Source: JBDHWI01 sp964590135
Lineage (GTDB): Bacteria > Chloroflexota > Anaerolineae > J036 > Brachytrichaceae
NCBI GenBank assembly: GCA_964590135.1
Contig: CAZPVX010000015.1
Coordinates: 51,078 to 115,077 of the forward strand
DNA: 64,000 bases
Reading direction: 5' to 3'
The notes beneath the pieces are model-generated. The model searched no databases. It saw only the letters and a program-made list of their open reading frames with translations, and was not told where the DNA came from. The position numbers were made by a program, and so were the translations under genes. Shown in pieces: positions 35,691 through 44,229 of the stretch (positions within the stretch are counted from its first letter, which is position 1; each line of letters starts with the position of its first letter).

Positions 35691-36391
35691 TGAGCGCACA
35701 ATCGTTTGATCCCAGAGCGCGAGTGATTCTGTATGCTTGCTGCACCACGATGGTGCTGCTGGTGAGCGACCTGCGCGCGCTGGCGGCAATTGCACTCGCC
35801 GGCCTTGTGCTGCTCATCGCGGCGCGTGTCGACTGGCAGAAGATGCGCTCACTATGGGTCAGCGTGGTGTTGTTCATCGCCATCATCACCGCGTTCAACC
35901 TGTTGCTGCGCTCGCCGCTGGAGGCCGCCCAACAGGCGTTGCGCGCAGTGGCGATGGCATCGGCCTCACTCGTGCTGATTCTCACCTTCGACCCTGCGCA
36001 ATTGGGCATCACCTTTCGCCGGCTTGGTTTCCCCGATAAATTTGCCTTTGTCCTCGATCTGACGATGCGCTTCGTGCCGACGCTGATGCGCGATTTTCGC
36101 CTGACGATGGATGCGCAGCAGGCGCGCGGCTATGAATTGAAGACGAAAGAGCGCAGCGTGAAGGCGCTGCTCACCGCCGGCCAGCGCTTCGTGCCACTCA
36201 TTGTGCCGGTGGTGGTGCGGGCGGTACTGGATGCGGAAGACCGCGCCAACGCGATGGAGTTGCGCGCCTTTGGCACGACCAAACGCACATGGGTTCAGCA
36301 GTTGCGATTTCGCATCCGCGATTTTGTGATGATCTCCGCCGGCATTCTGGCGCTGGCCGGCGCGGTTGTGATGCGGGTTGTGTTGGGTTGA
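35687..36391 (+). CDS. ECF transporter transmembrane T component (EcfT)
   Basis: A 234-residue membrane protein of the CbiQ/EcfT family. Helices are at about residues 18-50, 60-85 and 100-120, with a final one at 208-232. The cytoplasmic coupling region has the first Ala-Arg-Gly motif in 'DAQQARGYELKTKERSVKAL' and the second, modified as 'MELRAFG', in 'NAMELRAFGTTKRTWV'. These two coupling helices bind the grooves of the ATPases. Translation is coupled to the preceding ATPase gene by a 4-bp overlap. With the 33559-34095 S component this makes one complete dedicated (group I-like) or shared ECF importer. Confidence 0.9.
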   Translation: MMSAQSFDPRARVILYACCTTMVLLVSDLRALAAIALAGLVLLIAARVDWQKMRSLWVSVVLFIAIITAFNLLLRSPLEAAQQALRAVAMASASLVLILTFDPAQLGITFRRLGFPDKFAFVLDLTMRFVPTLMRDFRLTMDAQQARGYELKTKERSVKALLTAGQRFVPLIVPVVVRAVLDAEDRANAMELRAFGTTKRTWVQQLRFRIRDFVMISAGILALAGAVVMRVVLG

Positions 36392-36464
36392 GCTCAGGGC
36401 GTGCCAGGTGCGCCGGCGCGAAAATAGTGATATGGGCTACACTGGCAAAGGAAGGACACAACCC

Positions 36465-36833
36465 ATGGCTGAATTCTGGAACTCATATCAAGAGGCGGTG
36501 GCCTACCAACCGGGGCGCTTTAACCCGCTGGCGCTGGCCGGCAATCAGCGAGCCAAGGTCATCCTGGTCTGCTTCGAACCAGGCCAGTTCATTCCCGTGC
36601 ATCGACCAGGTGTGGATCTCACGCTGGTCGTGCTTGAAGGCGAGGGGCGATTGGTCGCCGGCGAGCACGAGACAAATATCAAGCCCGGCGCGCTCGCCTT
36701 CGTGCCGGCCGGTGAGACGCGCGGCATCCTGGCTGAAACGCGACTGGTGATCCTGCACGTGGTGACGCCGCCACCCACCGAGGCGGACCACAAGGAAGTC
36801 ATGGCCGGCCTGCAGCGCGGCGCGTGGCGCTGA
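36465..36833 (+). CDS. Cupin-domain protein
   Basis: A 122-residue small single-cupin beta-barrel protein. ATG 36465 has AGGAAGG about 9 bp upstream; more distal in-frame ATGs lack one. Cupin motif 1 is 'QFIPVHRPGVDLTLVVLEGE' (only one His in the usual HxH place) and motif 2 is 'PGALAFVPAGETRGILAE', where the expected His is replaced. The metal site is therefore partial, so a binding or sensing role is as likely as catalysis. Not clearly part of an operon. The next gene is convergent. Confidence 0.78.
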   Translation: MAEFWNSYQEAVAYQPGRFNPLALAGNQRAKVILVCFEPGQFIPVHRPGVDLTLVVLEGEGRLVAGEHETNIKPGALAFVPAGETRGILAETRLVILHVVTPPPTEADHKEVMAGLQRGAWR

Positions 36834-36867
36834 CGTCTGACGACCGGCCAATACTGCACCGCGCCTC

Positions 36868-37584
36868 TTATCGCTTGTTGCCGCGCCTGGGTTTCCAGCC
36901 CAGTTCGGCTGCTGCCTTGTCGATGCTGACTGCCCCGTCATCTTCTGCAATGTTGTAAATGCCGGCGCGCCCGCGGGTGACGGCAAGAACGGCGGCCTCG
37001 GCCGCTTCTTCCACGTGCAACGGACCGCCGGCAGGCGGGGTGTCAGTGCCGCTGCCGGGGCCATACAGCTTGCCGTAGCGCAGGACAATGCCCACGAACG
37101 GGCCGTTCAGCACCTGCTCCTCCAGGCTCATGACGCCGTGCGCATTTGGGTTGAGCGGGTCTTCCTCGCGATACGGTGGCTGGCCCGGGGCGTAGGTGAA
37201 GCAGATGCTTTCGGCGATCATCCGCCTGGCGCCGGCGGCAGTCGCGGCGGTGATCAGGTTGCGCGTGCCAATCTCGCGGATGCGCGAATTGGCCTCGAAT
37301 GTCGCGGGCGTCTGGGTTCCATTGAGCAGTGGGGCCAAGTCGGTCAACTGGTGGATGACGACCTCCGGTCGGGCCTCCAGGACAGCGCTGCGCAGACGCT
37401 CTGCGTCGTAGACATCCACCACCACCGGTTCCACGCCCAGCGCGCGCAGCACGGGAACCTTTTTCTCATAGCGGGTCGTGCCAACTACGCGATAGCCGGC
37501 GGCCACCAGTTGGCGACAGAGTGGCTGGCCAATGGCGCCAGTCGCCCCGGCCAGAAAGATCGTGGTTTTGGGTTTCTCACTCAT
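36868..37584 (-). CDS. NAD(P)-dependent epimerase/dehydratase-like (SDR) protein
   Basis: A 238-residue Rossmann-fold protein. The N-terminal nucleotide site is 'IFLAGATGAIGQPLCRQLVA' (GxxGxxG). 'VVDVYDAERLR' supplies the adenine-binding Asp, and 'VVIHQLTDLAPLL' follows strand 4. The C-terminal half keeps 'VLRYGKLYGPGSGTD'. The usual YxxxK catalytic pair is not evident near 'ESICFTYAPGQPPYRE', which suggests an atypical extended SDR. At 238 residues it is shorter than the usual ~300, with the small substrate domain reduced. The product is unknown. Confidence 0.8.
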   Translation of the reverse strand: MSEKPKTTIFLAGATGAIGQPLCRQLVAAGYRVVGTTRYEKKVPVLRALGVEPVVVDVYDAERLRSAVLEARPEVVIHQLTDLAPLLNGTQTPATFEANSRIREIGTRNLITAATAAGARRMIAESICFTYAPGQPPYREEDPLNPNAHGVMSLEEQVLNGPFVGIVLRYGKLYGPGSGTDTPPAGGPLHVEEAAEAAVLAVTRGRAGIYNIAEDDGAVSIDKAAAELGWKPRRGNKR

Positions 37585-37627
37585 GGTTTTGTTATCTCCG
37601 TAGATGACTCTAGCGCGTCATTGCGGG

Positions 37628-38545
37628 CTATCGGCTGCGTTGATCCTGGGCGACAAATGGTTTTGCCCCTGGCGGGCCGGCGGGCAACGCGCGCGCGGTG
37701 TGCTGCAAGGGCGGCTGCGGGCAATTGGGTTTGGGGTGTGCAAGGTAGTCGCCGGCGATGCGCTCGCCCTCAGCCATCATCGCGCCGGTCTGGCTGAAAT
37801 CGCCCAGCGGCGTGTTGACGAAAGTGTTGAGTGCGATGTGATGCACCGTGACGCCCTGCGCAATCGCCCACTCCACCTCGCGCAGCGAATTCTCATACAG
37901 CGGTCGTTTCACAGCGTAGCTTGCGATCTCCAGCGCATTTTTCAGACGCACGCCGGCTTCCACTTCGAATGACAGGTCAAGCGCCCAAATCTCGCTTGCG
38001 CCGCGCGCCACGGCCACTTTCATCGGCAAATTCGACACCACGCCACCGTCAACAAATGCCTGTCCAGCGTGATACGCCGGCGGAAAGAAACCCGGCACTG
38101 CCGCGCTGGTGACGATCGCATCGACCAGTGGCGCGGTAAGGTCATCGCCGTAGACGTATAGCGTCTGCGTGTGCAGGTGGCAGATCGTGACGAACATCGG
38201 CACGCGCAGGTCACCGAAGGTGCGCACGCCGGCGGGCAGCGTCGCAGCCATGTGTTCGCGGATGCGCTTGTTTTCAACGAGGTGATCGCGCCCACGCAAC
38301 AACTTGGCGAGTGAGCGCGGTGGCGATTGTGTAAACAATCTTCGCTTGCCGGCGTTTTGCCATAGGTGCGCCATTTGCTCGACCTGCCCCAGGGTTGGGT
38401 TGATGGCGAGATACACACCGTTGATCGCGCCGACGGACGAGCCGGCGATCAGCTCGGGCACGATGCCGCGCGCCAGCAGCGCCTTGAGCGCGCCGACTTG
38501 CAGCGGGCCGCGATTGCCGCCGCCGGAGAGGACGAATGCACGCAT
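37628..38545 (-). CDS. Patatin-like phospholipase (RssA/NTE type)
   Basis: A 305-residue protein. The oxyanion loop 'VLSGGGNRGPLQVGALKALL' and nucleophile elbow 'AGSSVGAINGVYLA' (GxSxG) stand at the N-terminus. The catalytic Asp is in 'FVDGGVVSNLPMKVA' (DGG). Spacing fits the bacterial RssA/YchK lipase group of about 300 residues. There is no signal peptide, so it is cytoplasmic and would hydrolyse fatty acyl esters of phospholipids. The C-terminus after 'AHPKPNCPQPPL' is a low-complexity tail. It lies downstream of the FtsH-like gene but is separated from it by a strong intrinsic terminator. Confidence 0.9.
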   Translation of the reverse strand: MRAFVLSGGGNRGPLQVGALKALLARGIVPELIAGSSVGAINGVYLAINPTLGQVEQMAHLWQNAGKRRLFTQSPPRSLAKLLRGRDHLVENKRIREHMAATLPAGVRTFGDLRVPMFVTICHLHTQTLYVYGDDLTAPLVDAIVTSAAVPGFFPPAYHAGQAFVDGGVVSNLPMKVAVARGASEIWALDLSFEVEAGVRLKNALEIASYAVKRPLYENSLREVEWAIAQGVTVHHIALNTFVNTPLGDFSQTGAMMAEGERIAGDYLAHPKPNCPQPPLQHTARALPAGPPGAKPFVAQDQRSR

Positions 38546-38563
38546 GGGTCAGAAGGATAGCGC

Positions 38564-38600
38564 GAAAAAAAGCCGGAGCCTGTGAGGGACTCCGGCTTTT
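38564..38600 (-). terminator. Intrinsic terminator of the FtsH-like gene
   Basis: Stem AGCCGGAG (38571-38578) pairs with CTCCGGCT (38590-38597) around an 11-nt loop. On the minus strand, the direction of the preceding ftsH-like gene, it is followed by a run of seven T (the A-run at 38564-38570). On the plus strand it is followed by four T. Confidence 0.85.
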
Positions 38601-38612
38601 GGAGCTTCGACC

Positions 38613-40733
38613 TTACTTCTGCTCCGGCTTAGGCGCGTCACCGTCGGAACCATTCACGATCTCAGGCGTATAGGTGCCGCCACCGCCAACCAGTTGCGGG
38701 CCGGCGTCGCTGCTGTCTTTCTGCGGGGCTGCGCTGCCATTGCTGCCGCCGTTGATGATGATGATCGGCTCTTCGTCGCCGGCGTCGTGCCCGTTGTCGC
38801 TGGCTTTCTTGCTTTCGCCATTCGCGGTCACTTCCGGCATGGTCAAGGTCAATGGCTGGTTCAACAGTTGTCCGCCGCTCTGACTGCTGCGAATCTCGGC
38901 CAGCGCCTGCGCGCGGATGGCAGCCAGCGTCTTCGGGATGATCTCATTTTCTCGCAGGGCCTCTGCAGTCTGGTTGCCCTCAATCACATCGATCACTTCC
39001 TTGCCGCTCAACGTGTTTTTTACCAGCAGCTCCTCGGCCAGCGCAGTCACTTCCTTCCAGTGCCGGCGCAGCAGTTTGCTGGTGGCATCTTCCATCGTCA
39101 GCCAGTAGCGCTTGAGTGTGTCATCCTTGTCTCGCGCAAACTGGTTGTAGCTCGACCCCATGGGACCGCTGTCTCCGCCAGCGATGGGCGGGCCGAAGAA
39201 CCCATTTTCGACCAGAAAATACATCATCACGCGGATGCTGGGGAAGTCGCCGCCGACGCTCTGGAACATCTCGCCGGCGTAGATCTTCTCGGATTCGCGG
39301 CCTGCCATTGCCACGATGATGTGATAGGCCAGGCGGTTCACCGGCTGAATGTGCTGCTCCACAGTGTCGGTCATCGACACATGGCCGTAGCTGCCGGTGC
39401 TGAGGCGCACGATGGTGGCGCGCACGATCTTCTGCTCCGGCATCATGTAATACTGCGCGATGGCATGGCCGGCTTCGTGATAGGCCAGCACGCGGCGCTG
39501 CTCCTCGTCGAACTCCTCAATCGGCATCTCCATGCCGCTCTGCTGCTCAAGGAAAGCCTTGTCGATGTCCTTCTGGCTGACCTTCTTGCGGCCATCGAAG
39601 AAGGCCAGGCGCACGGCATCTTTGGTGATGGCGCCGGCGATGTCGGCGGGCGTCATGCCGTTGGTGTCGGCCACGATGGCTTCCACGTCGACGCTGTCGT
39701 CGTGCTGCACTTTGCTCAGATAGCCCTCAATGATGAGCCGGCGGCTGGCGCGGTCGGGCGCTTCGACGGCGATCTTGGTGTCGAGCCGGCCGGAGCGGGT
39801 GAGCGCCGGGTCAAGCACATCGGGACGGTTGGTGCTGCCCATCCACATCACGTGCCAGTTGCGCTTCGGCTTGTATTTGCGGCCGAAGGTGCGCCAAAGC
39901 CGCGTCTTGAACTTGTCCATGCGCGAGGGCTGATTCACGCCATCCATCTGGCTGAGCAGCGTGGAGAGCGCAAACATGCCGAGCCCCATGCCCATGCCGG
40001 TGCCGCTGACCATGCCGGGCTGGCCGCCGCGCACGCCGCCGCGGTTCATGCCGACGGCGTCGATCTCGTCAATGTAGGCCACGCACGCGCCATATTTCTT
40101 GGCGAGGTCGCGCGCCCATTTGCTGAAGCGCAACACCATCAAGATGTCCATGCCCCAGAACATGCCCTGAAAGCTGGTGCCTTGCGCGCTGATGAAAGCC
40201 ATGCCGGATTCGCCGGCGATGGCCTTTGCAAGCATGGTCTTGCCTGTGCCGGGCGGGCCATATAGCAGCAGTCCGCTGATGTATTTGCCGCCCATCTTCT
40301 CGAAGTCCTTGCGGTCGCGCAACAGGCTCATCCACTGCTTCACCAGCTTCACCAGTTGGGGCTGACCCCAGTAATCGTCGAAGGTCACCGTGGAGTCATC
40401 GCCCGGGCGGATGATCTCCGCTTTTGGCCGCGACAGGAACCAAAACAGCAGGCCGAATTGCAACACGATGGTGAGCAGCACAGCGAAGATCTGGATGGCG
40501 AACTGGATGATGGTGCCGACGGCAGTGAAGAAGACGTTCAGCGAGACGTCGTCGATCGTCGCCAGCAGGTAGATGGTAATGATGATGCTGGCGAGGATGA
40601 ATATCTTGATGAAGCGCTTGATTGCGCGGCGCAAGCGATTTGGCCAGCGATTGTAGGGAATGTCAATCTGCTTGCGCTTCGATTTTGATTTGTTTGACTC
40701 GGGCAGTCTCATCGGCCCTGGGAGGCTTGCCAT
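38613..40733 (-). CDS. Divergent FtsH-like membrane AAA+ zinc protease
   Basis: A 706-residue protein. Two membrane helices (about 36-58 and 68-100) have only a short external segment between, unlike classical FtsH. AAA domain: Walker A 'YGPPGTGKTMLAKAIAGESG', Walker B 'VAYIDEIDAVG', second region of homology 'NRPDVLDPALTRSGRLDTKI'. Peptidase: 'AYHEAGHAIAQYYMM' (HExGH) with later 'GGDFPSIRVMMYF' region. The pore-loop area 'GTSFQGMFWGMDI' lacks the usual 'FVEMFVGVGASRVRDLF'-type sequence. A Gly/Met-rich insertion ('MVSGTGMGMGLGMFALST') follows Walker B. The tail is Ser/Gly-rich and disordered. Start ATG 40733 has AAGGAG about 10 bp upstream. It probably degrades membrane proteins but is a distinct subfamily. 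Confidence 0.87.
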   Translation of the reverse strand: MASLPGPMRLPESNKSKSKRKQIDIPYNRWPNRLRRAIKRFIKIFILASIIITIYLLATIDDVSLNVFFTAVGTIIQFAIQIFAVLLTIVLQFGLLFWFLSRPKAEIIRPGDDSTVTFDDYWGQPQLVKLVKQWMSLLRDRKDFEKMGGKYISGLLLYGPPGTGKTMLAKAIAGESGMAFISAQGTSFQGMFWGMDILMVLRFSKWARDLAKKYGACVAYIDEIDAVGMNRGGVRGGQPGMVSGTGMGMGLGMFALSTLLSQMDGVNQPSRMDKFKTRLWRTFGRKYKPKRNWHVMWMGSTNRPDVLDPALTRSGRLDTKIAVEAPDRASRRLIIEGYLSKVQHDDSVDVEAIVADTNGMTPADIAGAITKDAVRLAFFDGRKKVSQKDIDKAFLEQQSGMEMPIEEFDEEQRRVLAYHEAGHAIAQYYMMPEQKIVRATIVRLSTGSYGHVSMTDTVEQHIQPVNRLAYHIIVAMAGRESEKIYAGEMFQSVGGDFPSIRVMMYFLVENGFFGPPIAGGDSGPMGSSYNQFARDKDDTLKRYWLTMEDATSKLLRRHWKEVTALAEELLVKNTLSGKEVIDVIEGNQTAEALRENEIIPKTLAAIRAQALAEIRSSQSGGQLLNQPLTLTMPEVTANGESKKASDNGHDAGDEEPIIIINGGSNGSAAPQKDSSDAGPQLVGGGGTYTPEIVNGSDGDAPKPEQK

Positions 40734-40835
40734 TCAGCGGACTCTCCTTGTGCGTCTTTATAATCTGGCATTTCCATTCTAGTATCGCGAATTCCCCGAA
40801 TAAGGAAATTCGCGTGAGAGTTTCGTGAGAGTCCG

Positions 40836-42341
40836 GTGATAACCCTACTTGGCCTTGGTCCTGGCGATTCCAGCCTGCTCACGCGGGAAGCGTGGGAAAT
40901 TCTAAACAACAGCAAGGTGGTGCATCTGCGCACGCGCCGGCATTCCGCCGTCGCCGGCCTGCCCGCGCATCTGGCACTGATCGATTTCGACGAAGTGTAT
41001 GACGCTGGCGATACGTTTGAAGACGTCTATGTGCGCATCGTCGATGCAGTAATCGCTGCGGCGAAGCGCGGCGATGTGGTGTATGCGGTGCCGGGCCATC
41101 CGCTGGTGGGCGAGGCGACCACCGCGCTGATCTTGCAGCGCGCCGCGCAGGCAAAAATTCCCACGCGTATCGTCGCTGGCCTCAGTTTTATCGAGCCGAC
41201 GCTGGAAGTGATCAGCTCAAACCACTCTGCGATCGATCCTGTGAATGGCTTGCAACTATGCGACGCGCTGGAGATTGCATCGCTGCACCACCCACCGCTC
41301 AATCCCGACAAGCCGGCACTCATCGCGCAGATATATTCGCGCGCCATCGCATCGGATGTGAAGCTGGCGCTGATGAACCAGTATCCGCCGGCGCATATGG
41401 TGTATGTGGTGCGCGCTGCTCATCCAAAGGAGAAAGCAGGAAGGAATGGGAGGGAGAGGAAATCCCGCCTTCCGACCTTCTCGTCTTCCGCTCTCCACGA
41501 ACTCGATCATCGCGACATCTTCGATCACATCACATCGCTGTATGTGCCGGCGCTTGACGCCGCTGGAGGCCTCGAAGCGTTTCAGGAGACAGTCGCATTT
41601 TTGCGCGCGCCAGAGGGCTGCCCGTGGGATCGCGAGCAAACGCACGCTTCGCTGCGCAATACGCTGCTCGAAGAGGCTTATGAGGTGCTGACCGCCATCG
41701 ACGAAGACGACATGGACGCGCTGTGCGAGGAGTTGGGCGATCTGCTGTTCAACGTGATGCTGCAGGTGCAGATCGCCACTGAGGCAGAGTCGTTTCGCAT
41801 GAGCGATGTGATCGCCGCGATCAACACCAAGCTCATCCGCCGGCACCCGCATCTCTTCGGCCAGGCCAGCGCCAACAATGCCGGCGAGGCCGTGAAACAC
41901 TGGTTTGAGATCAAGCGGCAGGAGAAAGCCGACAAGGGTGTGAAGGACAGCAGCGCGCTGGATGGCATCGCGCCGGCGTTGCCCGCGCTGGCGCAAGCGC
42001 AGAAAATGGCGCACCGTGCCGAGCGCGCCGGCTTTAAGTGGGACAGCCATGAGGCACGGCTGGCGAAGGTGCGCGAGGAGATTGAGGAGATCATCGCGGC
42101 GCAAGACCCGGCGCACCGCGCTGAGGAGTTTGGCGACTTGTGCTTTACGATTGCGGATTGGGCGGATGGCTACGGCATTGACATTGAGACCGCTGCGCGC
42201 GAGGCGAATCTGAAGTTCGCGCGCCGCTTTCGCAAACTGGAGTCGATCGTGCGCCGGCGGGGCCGCGACCTCGGTAGTATGTCGCAGTCCGAGATGCTGA
42301 AAATCTGGCGCGAAGTGAAGCGGAGAGAGAGGCAGGCGTAA
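40836..42341 (+). CDS. Tetrapyrrole methylase-MazG fusion (YabN-like)
   Basis: A 501-residue protein starting at GTG 40836. Residues 1-~205 form a SAM-dependent tetrapyrrole (corrin/porphyrin) methylase fold: 'LLGLGPGDSSLLTREAWEIL', 'VYAVPGHPLVGEATT'. Residues ~240-500 form a MazG domain with 'GCPWDREQTHASLRNTLLEE', the metal-binding 'EEAYEVLTAIDEDD' and 'LCEELGDLLFNVMLQ', with a second copy-like C-terminal half ('EIEEIIAAQD', 'EFGDLCFTIADWADG'). The fusion is known from B. subtilis YabN. MazG hydrolyses NTPs, while the methylase half is of unknown role. The inter-domain linker (about residues 197-219) contains a purine/pyrimidine-rich insertion. Confidence 0.92.
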   Translation: MITLLGLGPGDSSLLTREAWEILNNSKVVHLRTRRHSAVAGLPAHLALIDFDEVYDAGDTFEDVYVRIVDAVIAAAKRGDVVYAVPGHPLVGEATTALILQRAAQAKIPTRIVAGLSFIEPTLEVISSNHSAIDPVNGLQLCDALEIASLHHPPLNPDKPALIAQIYSRAIASDVKLALMNQYPPAHMVYVVRAAHPKEKAGRNGRERKSRLPTFSSSALHELDHRDIFDHITSLYVPALDAAGGLEAFQETVAFLRAPEGCPWDREQTHASLRNTLLEEAYEVLTAIDEDDMDALCEELGDLLFNVMLQVQIATEAESFRMSDVIAAINTKLIRRHPHLFGQASANNAGEAVKHWFEIKRQEKADKGVKDSSALDGIAPALPALAQAQKMAHRAERAGFKWDSHEARLAKVREEIEEIIAAQDPAHRAEEFGDLCFTIADWADGYGIDIETAAREANLKFARRFRKLESIVRRRGRDLGSMSQSEMLKIWREVKRRERQA

Positions 42342-42344
42342 CCC

Positions 42345-43181
42345 ATGAAAATCGCTGTTCTCTCCGATATTCACGGCAACTGGCATGGCATGACGCGCGT
42401 GGTCGAGCATGTCGAGCAGTGGCAGCCGGACATGGTCGTGGTTGCCGGCGACGTTGTGAATCGCGGTCCGCGCTCGGCGGAGTGCTGGGCATTCGTGCAA
42501 AGCAAGCTGCGCGACGCCGGCTGGCTCGGCATCCTCGGCAACCACGAGGAATATGTGATCTCGCAGGCCGACCCGCATGTGCCGCGCGCCGGCATCGAGC
42601 ACGCATTGCGCCGACCATTGCAATGGACATATGAGCAACTGGATTGCGACGTTGCGCCGCTGCAGGCACTGCCACGCTCACTCGATTTGTCGACGCCGGC
42701 GGGTGTGGTGCGCTGCACGCATGGCACCATGCTCGGCACCCGAGACGGTGTGTATCGCTTTACGCCGGATGAAGACCTGCCGGCGAAGATCGGCGAGCCG
42801 GCGCCGGCGGTGTTTTGTGTCGGCCACACGCATCAGCCGCTGGTGCGGCGCTGCAATGGCACGCTGGTGGTGAACGCCGGCGCGGTCGGCATGCCCTTCG
42901 ATGGCGACTGGCGCGTGAGCTATGCGCAGTTGACGCACACGAGCGCCGGCTGGCAGGGCGAGATCGTGCGGCTGGAGTACGACCATGCGCAAGCCGATCA
43001 CGATTACGTGACGACAGGCTTTGTCGAAGGTGGCGGTCCGCTGGTGCGGATCATGCAACGCGAACTGCAGATCGCTGCCGGCCTGCTTTACACGTGGGTC
43101 AAGCGTTATGAGGAGAGTGTCAAGCTGGGTGAGATCACGCTGGAAGATGCGGTCGAGGCGTACTTGTGCGAAGTGGACTGA
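42345..43181 (+). CDS. Calcineurin-like metallophosphoesterase (YfcE/diadenosine-type)
   Basis: A 278-residue protein, 3 bp after the methylase-MazG stop and so likely co-transcribed. Metal motifs are 'IAVLSDIHGNW' (DxH), 'VVVAGDVVNRGPRS' (GDxxxRG), 'LGILGNHEEYVIS' (GNHE), 'VRCTHGTM' and 'FCVGHTHQPLVRR' (GHTH). These are all five blocks of the calcineurin-like fold. The 'DxVNRG..S' block resembles diadenosine tetraphosphatase or PrpE/YfcE-type enzymes. The C-terminal ~70 residues after the core are extra. A house-cleaning role with MazG (both remove unwanted nucleotides) is an inference from position. Confidence 0.88.
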   Translation: MKIAVLSDIHGNWHGMTRVVEHVEQWQPDMVVVAGDVVNRGPRSAECWAFVQSKLRDAGWLGILGNHEEYVISQADPHVPRAGIEHALRRPLQWTYEQLDCDVAPLQALPRSLDLSTPAGVVRCTHGTMLGTRDGVYRFTPDEDLPAKIGEPAPAVFCVGHTHQPLVRRCNGTLVVNAGAVGMPFDGDWRVSYAQLTHTSAGWQGEIVRLEYDHAQADHDYVTTGFVEGGGPLVRIMQRELQIAAGLLYTWVKRYEESVKLGEITLEDAVEAYLCEVD

Positions 43182-43199
43182 GTGGCTGAAATGCAGCGG

Positions 43200-43217
43200 A
43201 GGTGGCCAGCGGCCACC
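43200..43217. terminator. Short hairpin between convergent genes
   Basis: GGTGGCC (43201-43207) and GGCCACC (43211-43217) form a tight hairpin with a 3-nt loop between the phosphoesterase (+) and the response-regulator (-) genes. There is no T-run, so it is only a possible terminator. Confidence 0.4.
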
Positions 43218-43241
43218 CACTTCACAGCCTTCCGATCGCCT

Positions 43242-43931
43242 TTAATTCTGCTCTTCCAGCGACACCAGTCCTTCCCGCAGTGCATATAGCGCCGCCTGGG
43301 TGCGGCTGGGGAGATGCAGCTTTGCCAGCACATTGCTGACGTGCGTCTTCACTGTTTTTTCGCTTACCACCAGTTGCATGGCGATGTCCTTGTTGGAAAG
43401 ACCCTTGGCGATCAAGCGCAGCACTTCTGTTTCGCGCTCCGTCAGCTTCTCCGGCGATTCCGGCATGCGCACCTCGCGGATCAGGCGCTTGGCGGCTTCG
43501 GGGTGCAGTTGCACCTCGCCGCGCGAGGCGGCCTTAATGGCCTTCGCCAACTCGTCGGCGCGGGTATCTTTGAGCAGGTAACCCATGGCGCCGGCGTGCA
43601 CCGCCTTGTAGACCTTGTCATCTTCCAGCACGCTCGTCAACGCGATGATCTCGATCTCGGGGTGCGCCTGCTTGATCTTCTGGATGGCTGTCAGGCCATC
43701 CATGACCGGCATCAAGATGTCCATCAAGATGACATCTGGGTTCACCTGATCGGCAAGCTGCACCGCTTGAGCGCCATCGGCTGCTTCCCCCACCACCTGA
43801 AGTTCGGGATCCAACCCCAGAAACATGACGAGCCCCTGTCGGACAACATGATGGTCATCTACGAGCAGGACGCGTATTTTTTCGCTGCTCTCCTCAACTT
43901 GCTCGGTTGTTGGGATGGTTGAGTCTTGCAT
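43242..43931 (-). CDS. NarL/LuxR-family two-component response regulator (orphan)
   Basis: A 229-residue protein from ATG 43931. A TTG 39 bp upstream is open but poorly supported, and AGGAGGAG lies rather far from the ATG. The receiver domain has the acidic pair 'VLLVDDHHVVRQGL', phospho-acceptor Asp about residue 71 in 'VILMDILMPVMDG', conserved Thr/Ser in 'IIALTSVLEDD' and Lys in 'MGYLLKDTRADELAKA'. The C-terminal LuxR HTH is 'LTERETEVLRLIAKGLSNKD', then 'SEKTVKTHVSNVLAKL'. No histidine kinase is adjacent. It probably controls transcription after phosphorylation. The AT-rich 260-bp upstream region probably holds its promoter. Confidence 0.92.
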   Translation of the reverse strand: MQDSTIPTTEQVEESSEKIRVLLVDDHHVVRQGLVMFLGLDPELQVVGEAADGAQAVQLADQVNPDVILMDILMPVMDGLTAIQKIKQAHPEIEIIALTSVLEDDKVYKAVHAGAMGYLLKDTRADELAKAIKAASRGEVQLHPEAAKRLIREVRMPESPEKLTERETEVLRLIAKGLSNKDIAMQLVVSEKTVKTHVSNVLAKLHLPSRTQAALYALREGLVSLEEQN

Positions 43932-44229
43932 CTCCCGCTCAAATCTCCTCCTGCAAAATACAGGTTGCAACTAATGTGATTTCTGACGAGACCTACAATA
44001 AGGCCAATGAAGGCTTTGCGCCACCTACTATTGTCTTATTATCGGGAGCGTTTTTCAGCCGCCGACTTCCTGATTTACAATCAAAAGTGCATTTTTAAGC
44101 GGCGTATTGCGCGATGTAATTTTGTTGGAAATTTGCATGTTTTATTTCCCGCCGGCATTCTTGCGCGCCTGAGAGCATGATCCTTACACTATGCGCAGTC
44201 AATCAGTTCATCCGAGCCTCAATGAAATC

